DNA of 64,000 bases from Azorhizobium caulinodans ORS 571 (GTDB lineage Bacteria > Pseudomonadota > Alphaproteobacteria > Rhizobiales > Xanthobacteraceae): assembly GCF_000010525.1 (NCBI RefSeq), contig NC_009937.1:1493501-1557500 (forward strand), in the 5' to 3' direction. Below the pieces are notes generated by a model. It was given only the letters and a program-made list of their open reading frames with translations, made no database searches and had not been told where the DNA came from. The position numbers and the translations under genes were made by a program. Of the stretch, positions 34,675-43,691 are shown one piece after another; within the stretch, counting starts at the first letter, position 1, and the number at the start of each line of letters is the position of its first letter.

Positions 34675-36975
34675 TCACTGAACGGCGGGCGTGGCCGTGG
34701 ATTTCACGAGACGGACCGGCACACCCTTTGAGGCCGGCGTGAAGCTCTGGGGATCGTGCGCATAGAGCGGCACCAGAGGATTGGTCTCGGGGTAATAGGC
34801 GGCGCACCCGCCTTCGGGGAAGGCATAGGGCACCACACGGAAGGCCCGCACGGCCCGTTCGACCCCGTCCTGCGAGACCGTGACGATATCGACCCGGTCG
34901 TCGGCCTTGAGCCCGCGCCTGTCCATCTCCGCTTGGCTGAGAAAAATCACGTCGCGCTGGCCATAGACGCCGCGATAGCGGTCGGAGAGGGAATACAGCG
35001 TGGTGTTGTACTGGTCGTGGCTGCGCACGGTGGTGAGCCACAGAACATCCTTCTCGCTCACCTGCGGATCTTCGCAGAGTCCGTCGCAGACGAGGAAGTT
35101 CGCCTTGCCGGTTGCCGTGGCCCAGATGCGCTCGCGGGCGAGCGAGGTGAGATGGAAGCCGCCCGGCTCGCGAATGCGGGCATTGTAGCCCTGGAAGATG
35201 GGGAACACCGCCTCGATCTCCTCGCGGATCCGCGCATAGTCTTCGGTGAGTGCCTCCCAGTTCACCTTCGAGCGGTGGCCCAGCGTGGCACGGGCCATGC
35301 CGGCGATAATGGCGGGCTCGCTCTTCAGGTTTTCGGATGCGGGCAGATTGTGGCCGGTGGAGGCGTGGACCATCGACATGGAGTCCTCCACTGTCACTGA
35401 TTGCGGGCCGCTCGCCTGCATGTCGATCTCGGTTCGGCCGAGGCAGGGGAGGATGAGCGCATCGCGTCCATGGACGAGATGGCTCCGGTTGAGCTTGGTG
35501 GCGATGTGGACGGTGAGGTCGAGCCCGCGCATGGCCTGCTGGGTCAGCTGCCAGTCCGGGATGGCGGCGGCGAAGTTGCCGCCGAGGCCGATGAAGACCT
35601 TGGTCTCGCCCCGCACCATGGCCTCAAGCGCGGTCACCACATTGTGGCCATCGGCTTTCGGGGGCGAGAAGCCGTAGCGCGCTTCGATGGCATCGAGCAG
35701 CGCCCGGCTCGGCGTTTCGGTGATCCCGACGGTGCGATCACCCTGCACGTTGGAGTGGCCGCGCACGGGGCAGATGCCCGCGCCCTCGCGGCCGACGTTC
35801 CCCCGCAACAGCGCCAGATTGGCAATCTGCTGCACATTCTGCGTGCCGTGGCGGTGTTGGGTGATGCCCATTCCATAGACGAGGATGGCCCGCTCCGCCT
35901 TCATATAGGCCTGTGCGGCGATCTCGATCTCCGTGCGCGAAATGCCGCTCTTGCGCTCGACGTCGCTCCAGGAGGTCGCGTTGAGGTCCGCAACGAGCGC
36001 CTCGATCCCGGCGGTGTGGCCCTTGATGAAATCCCAGTCGAGGACGGGAGCCGACTCGCGTGCGCGGGCCTCTTCGTCCGCGGCGAGGAGGCATTTCATC
36101 AGTCCCTTGATGAGCGCTACGTCGCCGCCGACCTTCACCTGATAGAGCCGCGAGGAGATGGGCGTCGAGGAGAGGGTGGCCATCTCTACCGGGCTCTGCG
36201 GCGCCTGGAAGCGCTCCAGCGCCCGCTCGCGGAAGGGATTGAAGGACATGATGGTGGCGCCGCGGCGCGAGGCGTTGCGCAGTTCCGTCATCATGCGCGG
36301 GGAATTGGTGCCGGGATTCTGCCCGAAGATGAAGATGCAGTCGGCGCGGGCGAAGTCCTCCAGCAGCACCGTTCCCTTGCCCACCCCGATGGATTGGGGC
36401 AGCCCGACGCTGGTGGCCTCATGGCACATGTTCGAGCAGTCTGGGAAATTGTTGGTGCCGTATTCGCGGGCGAAAAGCTGGTAGAGAAAGGCCGCCTCGT
36501 TGGAGGCGCGTCCTGACGTGTAGAATTCCGCCATGTTCGGATCGGGCAGGGCGTTGAGGTGCGCGCCGACCAGGGCGAAGGCCTCATCCCAGCTCACCGG
36601 CAGGTAGCGATCGCTTATGGCGTCATAGCGCATGGGGTGCGTCAGGCGCCCCTCCATCTCCAGCTCGTAATCGTTGAGGGCCGAGAGCTCGCTGACCGTA
36701 TGGCTTTCGAAGAAGGCGGGCGTGCAGCGCCGGGTCGTCATCTCCCAGGCAACCGCCTTGCCGCCGTTCTCGCAATATTCGAACGGCGAGGTGTGCTTCG
36801 GGTCGGCCCACCCGCAGCCGGGGCAATCGAAGCCGCCGGGCTGGTTCATCCGGGCGAGCGTCGCCATGCCGTGCACGGCGACGTGCTGCTCGACCAGCGC
36901 GGTGCCCATTGCCTTGAGAGCCCCCCAGCCGCCGGCGGGTTGGTGATAGGGACGGATGGTCTTGGCGACGCCCAT
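34675..36975 (-). CDS. FdhF/YdeP-family molybdopterin oxidoreductase
   Basis: A 766-residue protein of the formate-dehydrogenase-like molybdenum enzyme family, YdeP type. The N-terminal cysteines (FDCPGCGWADP, then EYCENGGK) are the Fe-S type motif. The cofactor-binding region has SGRASNEAAFLYQLF and FGQNPGTNSPRM, and the C-terminal domain has RSHDQYNTTLYS. YdeP of E. coli is linked to acid resistance; its substrate is unknown and it may not be a formate dehydrogenase. The ATG at 36975 has GGAG six bases upstream. No accessory subunits lie next to it. The next gene on this strand is poxB, with 270 bases between them. Confidence 0.9.
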   Translation of the reverse strand: MGVAKTIRPYHQPAGGWGALKAMGTALVEQHVAVHGMATLARMNQPGGFDCPGCGWADPKHTSPFEYCENGGKAVAWEMTTRRCTPAFFESHTVSELSALNDYELEMEGRLTHPMRYDAISDRYLPVSWDEAFALVGAHLNALPDPNMAEFYTSGRASNEAAFLYQLFAREYGTNNFPDCSNMCHEATSVGLPQSIGVGKGTVLLEDFARADCIFIFGQNPGTNSPRMMTELRNASRRGATIMSFNPFRERALERFQAPQSPVEMATLSSTPISSRLYQVKVGGDVALIKGLMKCLLAADEEARARESAPVLDWDFIKGHTAGIEALVADLNATSWSDVERKSGISRTEIEIAAQAYMKAERAILVYGMGITQHRHGTQNVQQIANLALLRGNVGREGAGICPVRGHSNVQGDRTVGITETPSRALLDAIEARYGFSPPKADGHNVVTALEAMVRGETKVFIGLGGNFAAAIPDWQLTQQAMRGLDLTVHIATKLNRSHLVHGRDALILPCLGRTEIDMQASGPQSVTVEDSMSMVHASTGHNLPASENLKSEPAIIAGMARATLGHRSKVNWEALTEDYARIREEIEAVFPIFQGYNARIREPGGFHLTSLARERIWATATGKANFLVCDGLCEDPQVSEKDVLWLTTVRSHDQYNTTLYSLSDRYRGVYGQRDVIFLSQAEMDRRGLKADDRVDIVTVSQDGVERAVRAFRVVPYAFPEGGCAAYYPETNPLVPLYAHDPQSFTPASKGVPVRLVKSTATPAVQ

Positions 36976-37163
36976 GGATTGCTCCTGCCGATGTGGATAC
37001 ACAAGGGGCTGAGAGACCGGTCGGATGGACTGACGTCCACGTGTTGGACCGACGATCAGCAGTTCATGGATGAACTATGGTGCGTTCGGCTGGAGATTGA
37101 ATCAGATCGACAGATGCACCCGCCATACATGGGTATGCGCGGGCAGAGCGGCGCACGGGCCGC

Positions 37164-38108
37164 TCATCGGTGCGCCGATTGAGCAGGCGCGGCGGCGCTC
37201 GTGGGCGCGGTGCCGTCAAGGATGGTGATGCTCGCGGTGAGCCCCGCCGACAGGACGATGGACGGCGGGACGTCATCAAGCACGACGCGGACCGGCACGC
37301 GCTGCGCGAGGCGCACCCAGGTGAAGACGGGATTGACGGTGGCGAGGCCCGATCCATCCGGCTGCGCGTTGGGGACGGCAATACCGCGGCCGATGCCGGT
37401 CACGTGTCCGCTAAGGCGCTCCGGATAGGCCATCAGGGCCACCTCCGCCCGGTCGCCCACATGGATGGAGTTGAGCAGCGTTTCCTCGAAATAGCCGTCC
37501 ACCCAGAAGCTGTCGCTGTCCACGACCGAGAGCGCTCTCTGGCCGGTCGTGGCGAAGTCGCCGACCTGGGTGAGCAGGTTCGTGACATAGCCGTTAACAG
37601 GCGAGACGATGCGGGTCCGGCTGAGGTCGAGCTTGGCCTTGTCGCGATCGGCGAGGGCCTGCTGATAGGCGGCGAGCGCCATGTTGGCGGTCGCCGCGAA
37701 GCTCTGCTTCTCCTCGTCGGAGACGGCCAGGGCGCTGAGGTGTAGCCGGCGTTCCGCCTCGGCTTGCTTGTTCTCGAGGTCCGCCTTGGCGCGGGCGACA
37801 TTGGCCTCCGCATTGGCAAGGGCGATCTGATAGTCATCGGGTTCGATTACCATCAGCAGGTCTCCCTTGTGGACGAATTGGTCGGCCTTCACCGGCAGTT
37901 CGACGATGCGGCCGGAGACCTGCGGTGCGACCGTGACCACATAGGCCCGCACCGTGCCGTCGCGGGTCCAGGGCGTGGACATGTAGGTGTCCCACATCCT
38001 CCAGCCAAGCCCGCCGGCGAGGGCGGCGGCGATCAGCGTCGCCAGCACCCGCAGGATCTGGCCGATATACGATTTCTGGTTCCCGGCAGGCATGTCGATT
38101 GCGGTCAT
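37164..38108 (-). CDS. HlyD-family efflux adaptor (AaeA-like)
   Basis: A 314-residue membrane-fusion protein. One N-terminal membrane helix (LRVLATLIAAALAGGLGW) is followed by the biotinyl-lipoyl half-motif (RAYVVTVAPQVSGRIVELPVKADQFVHKG, read as APQVSGRIVELPV and VHKGDLL). A coiled-coil hairpin follows, then the second half (RTRIVSPVNGYVTNLLTQVG) and the barrel. It links an inner-membrane pump to the periplasm. It is the last of three genes (FUSC pump, DUF1656 protein, adaptor), the AaeB-AaeX-AaeA order reversed here. Export of aromatic carboxylic acids or fusaric-acid-like compounds is the likely role. Confidence 0.9.
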   Translation of the reverse strand: MTAIDMPAGNQKSYIGQILRVLATLIAAALAGGLGWRMWDTYMSTPWTRDGTVRAYVVTVAPQVSGRIVELPVKADQFVHKGDLLMVIEPDDYQIALANAEANVARAKADLENKQAEAERRLHLSALAVSDEEKQSFAATANMALAAYQQALADRDKAKLDLSRTRIVSPVNGYVTNLLTQVGDFATTGQRALSVVDSDSFWVDGYFEETLLNSIHVGDRAEVALMAYPERLSGHVTGIGRGIAVPNAQPDGSGLATVNPVFTWVRLAQRVPVRVVLDDVPPSIVLSAGLTASITILDGTAPTSAAAPAQSAHR

Positions 38109-38171
38109 GGTGGGCTCCCACGGCGAGGATTCAGACAGGATGGATGGGCTGCGTCGTAAGCGGGGCGGCGG

Positions 38172-38378
38172 TCACGGACGGCCCCCGTAGGCGATCACGA
38201 TGAGCGAGAGGACGATGATGTAGAGGCAGAGGTTGAAGAGGCCCGGATGCCACACGCGGCGTGAGAGGCCGATGCGCTCGCCGAGCATGTTCAGCGGCAT
38301 CATGACTGCCCAAGCCAGCAGCAGCATTACCGCGAAGGGCGCGACATAGATGCCGAGGATGTTGATCTCCGAGAACAT
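38172..38378 (-). CDS. DUF1656 small membrane protein (AaeX-like)
   Basis: A 68-residue protein with two membrane helices (IYVAPFAVMLLLAWAVMMPLNML region and FNLCLYIIVLSLIVIAYG). It is the standard small partner of FUSC-type efflux pumps. It lies nine bases after the FUSC gene and 63 bases before the adaptor gene on the same strand, so all three are one operon. Its exact role in the pump is unknown. Confidence 0.88.
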   Translation of the reverse strand: MFSEINILGIYVAPFAVMLLLAWAVMMPLNMLGERIGLSRRVWHPGLFNLCLYIIVLSLIVIAYGGRP

Positions 38379-38387
38379 GGAAGCCTC

Positions 38388-40445
38388 TCATTGGCCGGAA
38401 GGGGGCGTCCGCCCGGGAGCAAGCATGGCGAGGAGCGCGCTGTTGGTCCTGATCGCATCGGCGAGCACCGCCATCTCAGTCTGAACATCGGCGGGCAGAG
38501 CAGTGGACGCGGTGGAAGACGTGTCGGTGCCGGTCTGGCGTTCCACGATCTCCAGACACGCCAGGGCGACGGATGGCTCGCCTTCCGCAAGCGCCGTGAA
38601 CGCGGTCACCAGCGCCCGAGCGCCCTCGCCGGAGGTCACCGCGGCGCGCAGCCGATGGACGGCATGCCCTATCGCCAGCAGCGCCAGCAGGGCACCGTGT
38701 TGCTCAAGCGTGGCCTGCGCAGGGATGCTCTCGAGCCGCCGGCTGAGCAGGGCGCGCCAATGCCGCTCATCGTGTCGGTCCTGGTCGAGGAGCAGGCGGC
38801 GAAGATCGCGCGCCGAGAGGCTGATGAGCCGGCGCGCGCGCCGCTCCGGTCCGAGCGGCGGCAGAATGACGAAGAAGAGCGTTCCGACCGCGCTGCCAGT
38901 GAGAATGGCCAGAGCGATGTTGAAATATCCCGCCGGATCATACGCTACGGGGTTGCCGATCCCCAGCAACGGGAGAGACGCGATCGACATGGCGAGGAAC
39001 AGCACGCTGTGCCAGGTGCCGACCTGCATCATGCCGAGCGGGACATAGAGGAGGAAAAGCAGGCCCATGAGAGCCGGGAAGGTGGAAAGCGTCGGCAGCA
39101 CGTAGAAATAGATCACGCTGCCCAGAACCGACATCACCGCGACACCGATGGTGTAATCCGCCGCCCGCGCCCGTGCCTCTTCCGCGAAGGAGGCGAAGAT
39201 CAACGTCGAGATGACGGCGAAGGCGATGGCAAAGGGACCGGTCGGCCAGGCCGAGGTGACCCAGAAAAGCGCCACGGTCACCACCGAAAGAAAGGCCCGC
39301 GCACCCGCAAGCCAGGCCGGCAGACTGTCGGCGATGACGAGGGGCTGGGATTGCGGTGGCAGACGCCCGCCCGCCCCGGTGCGCAGGAGCGTGATTGCCT
39401 GCATGAACTGTGCAAGACAGATCGCCACCTTGTGGGCGGCGTCCACCAGAAGGCGGGCGGACAGGACGTCCTTCGCGCTCTCCGGACGCAGGGTCTCGAT
39501 GTCCGCGATGATGTCTCGAACGGCATCGGCGTCCGAGCCGTAACGCTCGGCGGCCGCGGGATTGATCCGGGAGATGCCGGCGGCCAGCGCCTGCTGGACG
39601 GAAGGGGCGTCACTGCCATCGGGGAACGGGTGATGGCTGACATTGCGCCAACCAACGAGCGCGTCGATGAGCGAGGCGATGGCGATCCGGAAATTGCCCC
39701 GGCGTGCATAGAGGGAGCCGGATTCCCCCGTGGCGGCGTCGATCGCGATGTGGAGCGGTGTCAGGGTCTTCACCACATTGCGCCGTGCGGCCTGCATGTC
39801 GGGCGTCTCGCCTTCGGTGGCGAGGGTATCGAGGAAGCCGGTGCGCAACTGCTGGGCGATGCGCTCCATCAGGCTGGCGAGGGCGAGCCGCGCCGTGCCG
39901 GGATCGGTGATGAGCAGGACGGCTGCGGCGGCGAGGATGCCGATGCAGATCTCGCTGACACGGGTGATGCCGAGAAAGAAAGCGGAGGTCGGGTCCGAAA
40001 TGCTGTCGGCGAAGAGGATGGCGGCGGTGATGCCCGACAGGCCCGCCGCATAGGCCGCGGAATTGCGCAAAAGCACCACCGCAAAACCGCACAGGCCGCA
40101 CCAGAGTGCGAGGCAGAGGAGGAGGGCGATGCGCTGCTGCGGAAACAGCGCCAGCAGGCAGACGAGCGCCAGCGCGCCTATGGCCGTGCCAAGCGCCCGG
40201 AACCGCCCCTTCTGGAGCGAGGCGCCAAGGTTCGGCTGGCAGACGATGGCGGCCGTGGTGGCGGCCCAGAACGGATTGGGCAGTTCGAGATAATAGGTGA
40301 CGTAAAGGGCGAGGCACACGGAAGCTGCAAGGCGCAGCCCGAAGAGCAGCCGGGGAACAAGGGGCAGCAGGGCAGCAACGGCCGCACGCGCTTCGGGGCG
40401 CGCGGGACGTCCTGCGATGCTGCGAATTTCACTGTCCGCGCTCAT
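38388..40445 (-). CDS. FUSC-family efflux protein (AaeB-like)
   Basis: A 685-residue inner-membrane protein of the fusaric acid resistance / aromatic acid exporter family. Two sets of about five to six membrane helices are separated by a soluble helical region, as in AaeB. The N-terminal segment YLELPNPFWAATTAAIVCQPNLGASLQKG, read as LPNPFWAATTAAIVCQP, is the family hallmark. It is first in its operon, followed by DUF1656 and HlyD-type genes. It likely exports small aromatic acids or similar toxic anions. The gene is divergent from a sensor histidine kinase with about 400 bases between. Confidence 0.92.
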   Translation of the reverse strand: MSADSEIRSIAGRPARPEARAAVAALLPLVPRLLFGLRLAASVCLALYVTYYLELPNPFWAATTAAIVCQPNLGASLQKGRFRALGTAIGALALVCLLALFPQQRIALLLCLALWCGLCGFAVVLLRNSAAYAAGLSGITAAILFADSISDPTSAFFLGITRVSEICIGILAAAAVLLITDPGTARLALASLMERIAQQLRTGFLDTLATEGETPDMQAARRNVVKTLTPLHIAIDAATGESGSLYARRGNFRIAIASLIDALVGWRNVSHHPFPDGSDAPSVQQALAAGISRINPAAAERYGSDADAVRDIIADIETLRPESAKDVLSARLLVDAAHKVAICLAQFMQAITLLRTGAGGRLPPQSQPLVIADSLPAWLAGARAFLSVVTVALFWVTSAWPTGPFAIAFAVISTLIFASFAEEARARAADYTIGVAVMSVLGSVIYFYVLPTLSTFPALMGLLFLLYVPLGMMQVGTWHSVLFLAMSIASLPLLGIGNPVAYDPAGYFNIALAILTGSAVGTLFFVILPPLGPERRARRLISLSARDLRRLLLDQDRHDERHWRALLSRRLESIPAQATLEQHGALLALLAIGHAVHRLRAAVTSGEGARALVTAFTALAEGEPSVALACLEIVERQTGTDTSSTASTALPADVQTEMAVLADAIRTNSALLAMLAPGRTPPSGQ

Positions 40446-40844
40446 GGCCGCCGTCTGGTCTGATACCGGGAGGCCTTGAAGATAAGCGCGCAGCCAACAG
40501 GCGAAATTATACGTCCAATCCGCCGATTAGAACCTTGGTTTGTGAGTCCGGATTGGGAGGCAACAGAATGGGAGATTGCGGCGCCCCGGCGCGCGGAGCG
40601 CGTCTATATCCTCAGAGGGTGCGGACATACTTTGATATGGGGCGAACGTTACGGAACGATCTGCATAATGGCGTTCAGGATTTCCGGCCCGCCTCCGAAG
40701 CGGCGCGGACCGGGCTCCGGCAGGCCGCCAGCGCCGATGCTCGACAACGCCGCCTCAGGCACGCGGTCGGCGGGCGCCCGCTTGCTTCAGCAAGCGGCGC
40801 GCCAGACCTGCCTGCATTCCAGATGGCGATTGACCGAGGACCCC
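40446..40844. other. Divergent intergenic region
   Basis: About 400 bases between the FUSC pump and the sensor kinase start. CCAATCCG (40515-40522) and CGGATTGG (40549-40556) form an eight-base inverted repeat with a 26-base spacer, a possible operator. The kinase frame extends through here, but the residues look non-coding. Confidence 0.5.
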
Positions 40845-42341
40845 ATGTCCGGCCCGCGAAGTGCCTTGTTGTCCGAACCGCCCCGCGCCTGCTCCGGTTG
40901 GCAGGGACAGGCTCTGGTGAGCGTGTTGTGCCTGGCGATCTTCCTCGTCGATACCCTGTCGCCGCTCGATATGGCGATCGCTGTTCTTTACGTGGTCGTC
41001 GTCCTGGTTTCGTCGCGCTGGTTCCGGAGTCGGGGCCTGATCGTCATCGGGGCGGGGTGCATTGCACTGGCGGTGACCAGCTTCCTCGTCATGCACGCCG
41101 ACGATTTCAATCTCGCCGCCGTCATGCGCTGTGTCGTGAGCATCGCGGCCATCGCCGTGACGACGCTGCTGTGCCTGCGCAATGAGGCGGCGACCGCTTC
41201 TCTCCGCTATCAGGCCGCCTTGCTGGACCTGTCCTACGACGCCATCTTCGTGCGCGATCCCCTCGGCAGGGTCGTTTACTGGAACGTGGGTGCCGAACGC
41301 CTTTACGGTTGGTCGCGGTCGGAAGCGACGGGGCAGGTGGCAGACGCGCTGTTGCGCTCCGTGCTCCCGGCCCCGCGTCATGAGATCATGGGGGCGCTCG
41401 AGGCGACGGGACAGTGGGAGGGCGAGGTGATCCATGCCACGAGGGACGGCCGGAAAGTCACCTGCCTGAGCCGCTGGTCGCTCCAGCGCGACGACCGCGG
41501 ACGCAGCCTCGGCATCATGGAAACGAACCACGACATCACGGGCCGCAAGACGGCCGAGAACGAGCTTCATGAGGCCCAGGCGCACCTGGCCCATGTCACG
41601 CGGGTGAGCACCGTCGGGGAACTAACGGCCTCCATCGCGCACGAGGTCAATCAGCCATTGGCGGCGGTCGTCACCAACGGGGAGGCCTGCCTGCGCTGGC
41701 TGCGGCGGCCCGTGCCCGACATCGGCGAGGCGGAGAAGACCGTCACCCGCATGATCGCGAATGCGCGCCGGGCGAGCGACGTGATCGCACGCCTGCGGGC
41801 GCTGGTGCGGCGCGGAGAACCGGATCATCTGCCAGTCCATCTGGCGGATCTGGTGGAGGAGAGCGTCACGCTTCTGGAGCGCGAGCTGGCCAGTCACGAC
41901 GTCCGGCTCGTGCTTGAGCTCGCCCCCGACCTGCCGGAGATCCGCGGTGACCGCGTCCAACTGCTGCAGGTCCTCATCAACCTTGCCCTCAATGCCGTCC
42001 AGGCGATGGATACGGTGCCAGAGGGACAGCGGGCCCTGACGATCCGCACCGCGCCGATGACTGACGGCCCGCAAGGACAGGCGGAGCGTTTCGTTGCCGT
42101 GTCCGTGGAGGATACGGGGCCGGGCGCGCCGTCCGAGACGCTGGCCTCGCTTTTCACGCCGTTCGTCTCGACTAAGAAGGATGGCATCGGTATCGGCCTC
42201 TCCATCTCGCGCTCCATCGTCGAGGCCCATGGCGGCCGGATTCTGGCCGAGCCTGCGCCGCAAGGCGGCCTGCGCCTGACCTTCACCCTCCCGCTCGCCG
42301 GCGATCTTCCGCCGGCGCCCCTCAAGGAACCTCTCTCGTGA
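40845..42341 (+). CDS. PAS-domain sensor histidine kinase
   Basis: A 498-residue membrane sensor kinase. The N-terminal 120 residues hold about three membrane helices. A PAS domain follows (AALLDLSYDAIFVRDPLGRVVYWN, read as SYDAIFVRDPLGRVVYW, to ITGRKTAENEL). The phospho-His is His266 (IAHEVNQPLAAV), and the ATP-binding domain has LINLALNAVQAM, VEDTGPG and GIGIGLSISRSIVEAHGG. The domain order matches FixL-type kinases that lack the heme-binding evidence. ATG 40845, with GAGGA just upstream, was preferred to the longer frame. Its stop overlaps the GTG of a FixJ-type regulator in a GTGA, so they are a cognate pair. Confidence 0.92.
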   Translation: MSGPRSALLSEPPRACSGWQGQALVSVLCLAIFLVDTLSPLDMAIAVLYVVVVLVSSRWFRSRGLIVIGAGCIALAVTSFLVMHADDFNLAAVMRCVVSIAAIAVTTLLCLRNEAATASLRYQAALLDLSYDAIFVRDPLGRVVYWNVGAERLYGWSRSEATGQVADALLRSVLPAPRHEIMGALEATGQWEGEVIHATRDGRKVTCLSRWSLQRDDRGRSLGIMETNHDITGRKTAENELHEAQAHLAHVTRVSTVGELTASIAHEVNQPLAAVVTNGEACLRWLRRPVPDIGEAEKTVTRMIANARRASDVIARLRALVRRGEPDHLPVHLADLVEESVTLLERELASHDVRLVLELAPDLPEIRGDRVQLLQVLINLALNAVQAMDTVPEGQRALTIRTAPMTDGPQGQAERFVAVSVEDTGPGAPSETLASLFTPFVSTKKDGIGIGLSISRSIVEAHGGRILAEPAPQGGLRLTFTLPLAGDLPPAPLKEPLS

Positions 42342-42994
42342 TCAGCCGTACCCAAGGCCGAAGCCCGACCCCTACTCAGGGACCCGTCGTCATCGTCGTG
42401 GACGACGACGCAGACCTGCGCGATGCCTTGACCAGCCTGTTCCGCTCCATCGGCCTGGAGGTGGTGTCGTTCGGATCGGCTCCGGAATTGCTCGCCGCCA
42501 AGCTGCCGGACACGCCCCGCTGCCTCGTTCTGGACATCCGCCTGCCCGGCGTCAGCGGCCTTGATTTCCAGAGCCAGCTTCAGAGGTCCGATCTGGACCT
42601 GCCCATCATCTTCATGACCGGGCATGGCGATATCCCCATGACGGTGCGGGCGATGAAGGCGGGCGCGGTGGATTTCCTCACCAAGCCCTTCCGGGACCAG
42701 GACATGCTGGATGCGGTTTCGGCCGCCATCGAGATCGACCGCACCCGGCGCGCCGAGCGGGAAGCCGCATCGCACCTGCGCGCCCTTTACGCCACGCTGA
42801 CCGAGCGTGAGAGGCAGATCATGGCGCTCGTGACGTCCGGCCTCATGAACAAGCAGGTGGCGGGCGAGGTGGGCCTCAGCGAGATCACCGTGAAGATTCA
42901 CCGCGGCAACGTCATGCGGAAAATGGAAGCCCAGTCCCTGGCCGATCTCGTACGCATGGCGGAGGCGCTGGGCATCCGCGCGGCGAAAGGATAG
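42338..42994 (+). CDS. FixJ-family response regulator
   Basis: A 218-residue regulator with an N-terminal receiver (VVIVVDDDADLRDAL; phospho-Asp66 in LDIRLPG; KPF loop) and a C-terminal LuxR/FixJ-type helix-turn-helix (LTEREROIMALV with O read as Q, then EVGLSEITVKIHRGNVMRK). It starts at GTG overlapping the kinase stop. It should be phosphorylated by that kinase and bind DNA upstream of target genes, whose identity is unknown. The divergent efflux operon is a candidate target because of position only. Confidence 0.93.
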   Translation: MISRTQGRSPTPTQGPVVIVVDDDADLRDALTSLFRSIGLEVVSFGSAPELLAAKLPDTPRCLVLDIRLPGVSGLDFQSQLQRSDLDLPIIFMTGHGDIPMTVRAMKAGAVDFLTKPFRDQDMLDAVSAAIEIDRTRRAEREAASHLRALYATLTERERQIMALVTSGLMNKQVAGEVGLSEITVKIHRGNVMRKMEAQSLADLVRMAEALGIRAAKG

Positions 42995-43092
42995 CGGAGC
43001 AAACAAGTGTATGGTTCAGATTGTGGACGGGCCCGCCTATGTTGGGGACAGGACGGCGCTGGCGCCGTCAGTGCCATAGAGGTGTGTTTCGC

Positions 43093-43479
43093 GTGTCCCA
43101 CGTTCCGATGATTTCGATCATCGACGATGACGAGTCCGTGCGTCTCGCCACAGAAAGTCTCGTCCGCTCCCTTGGACTGGGCGCCAGCGCTTTCGCCTCC
43201 GCCGAAGCCTTCCTGAGCTCGCCGGAGCGGCAGAGTACCGCGTGTGTCATCACCGATGTTCAGATGCCCGGCATGAGCGGCATCGATCTGCAGGCGCGCC
43301 TGCGCTCCGATGGCGATGGCGTCCCGCTCATCTTCATCACTGCCTTTCCCGAGGAGAGGATCCGCAGCCAGGCCCACGCCGGCGGCGCAATCGGCTTCCT
43401 GGCAAAGCCCTTCGAGGGCGACGAGATGATCCGGTGCATCGACGATGCCCTGCGGACGACGGGGCAGGCGCGCCCTTGA
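43093..43479 (+). CDS. Stand-alone receiver domain protein
   Basis: A 128-residue single receiver domain (ISIIDDDESVR; phospho-Asp55 in TDVQMPG; conserved Thr in IFITAFP; Lys in LAKPF). There is no output domain. It lies 98 bases after the FixJ-type regulator gene on the same strand. It could act as a phosphate sink or second output of the same kinase, as FixJ-associated single receivers do elsewhere. GTG 43093 has AGAGGTG upstream at good spacing; ATG 43108 is an alternative. A strong hairpin terminator lies 180 bases further on. Confidence 0.88.
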   Translation: MSHVPMISIIDDDESVRLATESLVRSLGLGASAFASAEAFLSSPERQSTACVITDVQMPGMSGIDLQARLRSDGDGVPLIFITAFPEERIRSQAHAGGAIGFLAKPFEGDEMIRCIDDALRTTGQARP

Positions 43480-43658
43480 GCCGGGCGCGGCGCGGACGGC
43501 TGACGCGGGTCATGTCCCTCCTGTCGACGGCGCATGTGAAATCACGCGACGGACTATCGATCGACGGAGGTTCAGATCGACGCGCGTATCTGTGAGCCCA
43601 GGTGCACGTGCTCGTTCACGCGCCTCCACCTTGCACGCCATGTCTTTCCTCCCGCCTT

Positions 43659-43687
43659 GGCCCGCCGATCCTTCGGCGGGCCTTTTT
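43659..43687 (+). terminator. Rho-independent terminator downstream of the receiver gene
   Basis: GGCCCGCCGA and TCGGCGGGCC form a perfect ten-base stem around a TCCT loop, followed by TTTTT. It is oriented for plus-strand transcripts, 180 bases past the receiver stop, and lies just before the convergent end of the RND pump gene. Confidence 0.88.
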
Positions 43688-43691
43688 GTCG

